Source of the DNA: an uncultured bacterium | GTDB taxonomy: Bacteria > Cyanobacteriota > Vampirovibrionia > Gastranaerophilales > Gastranaerophilaceae | Assembly: GCA_946183815.1 (NCBI GenBank) | Contig: CAMHDG010000111.1 | Span: 1 to 5,994, forward strand | Direction: 5' to 3' | DNA length: 5,994 bases | Shown: positions 5,993 through 5,994 of the stretch, piece after piece | Layout: each line of letters opens with the position of its first letter | Position numbering within the stretch: position 1 is the stretch's first letter | Translations under genes and position numbers: made by a program | The notes under the pieces: model-generated | What the model was told of the DNA's origin: nothing | Databases searched by the model: none | The model's input: only the letters and a program-made list of their open reading frames with translations

Positions 5993-5994
5993 GA

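Noticed and set aside
5986..5994. GGAGAGAGA at the right edge as a ribosome binding site for a gene further right on the + strand
   Set aside because: It is fully explained as one arm of the second hairpin, and no start codon can be seen because the window ends.

Overview
The window is AT-rich bacterial DNA (roughly one third G+C by eye) with five protein genes, most with their own control signals. There are no RNA genes, insertion sequences or CRISPR arrays. The mix of a calpain-type cysteine protease, a YajQ-family protein, a dipeptide/oligopeptide ABC ATPase and a FAD-type acetolactate-synthase-like enzyme fits an anaerobic gut or sediment bacterium. My tentative inference is a non-photosynthetic relative of Cyanobacteria (Melainabacteria/Gastranaerophilales-like), but an AT-rich Clostridia-like genome cannot be excluded from sequence alone.

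Layout, left to right. (1) Positions 2-1639, + strand: the 3' part of a calpain-like (family C2) protease gene that almost certainly starts left of the window. (2) Positions 1660-3270, - strand: an acetolactate synthase large-subunit-like ThDP enzyme, convergent with the protease gene and only 20 bp from it, with no visible terminator between them. (3) Positions 3271-3487: a 217-bp divergent control region. It holds a candidate promoter with a perfect inverted repeat in its spacer for the synthase, and a separate promoter plus a strong Shine-Dalgarno sequence for the gene to the right. (4) Positions 3488-4270, + strand: an unrecognised 260-residue protein with a Gly/Tyr/Met-rich N-terminus, a helical middle and a hydrophobic glycine-zipper C-terminus, closed by a strong intrinsic terminator. 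(5) Positions 4384-4884, - strand: yajQ. (6) Positions 4945-5898, - strand: an OppD/DppD-type ATPase with a C-terminal cysteine cluster. (7) Positions 5958-5994: two adjacent short hairpins joined by a TATAT-type linker and cut off by the window end, probably the edge of an intergenic palindromic repeat array.

The genes do not form one pathway. The ATPase and yajQ are co-oriented, but yajQ appears to have its own promoter. The synthase and ATPase genes lack good Shine-Dalgarno sequences and have -10-like boxes very close to their start codons, which suggests leaderless or near-leaderless mRNAs; the glycine-zipper gene and yajQ have strong Shine-Dalgarno sequences. The points most worth following are the unrecognised glycine-zipper protein, the calpain with Asp at the usual catalytic Asn position and N-terminal 25-residue repeats, the synthase with substitutions at specificity and cofactor sites and no small subunit nearby, and the operator-like palindrome in its promoter.
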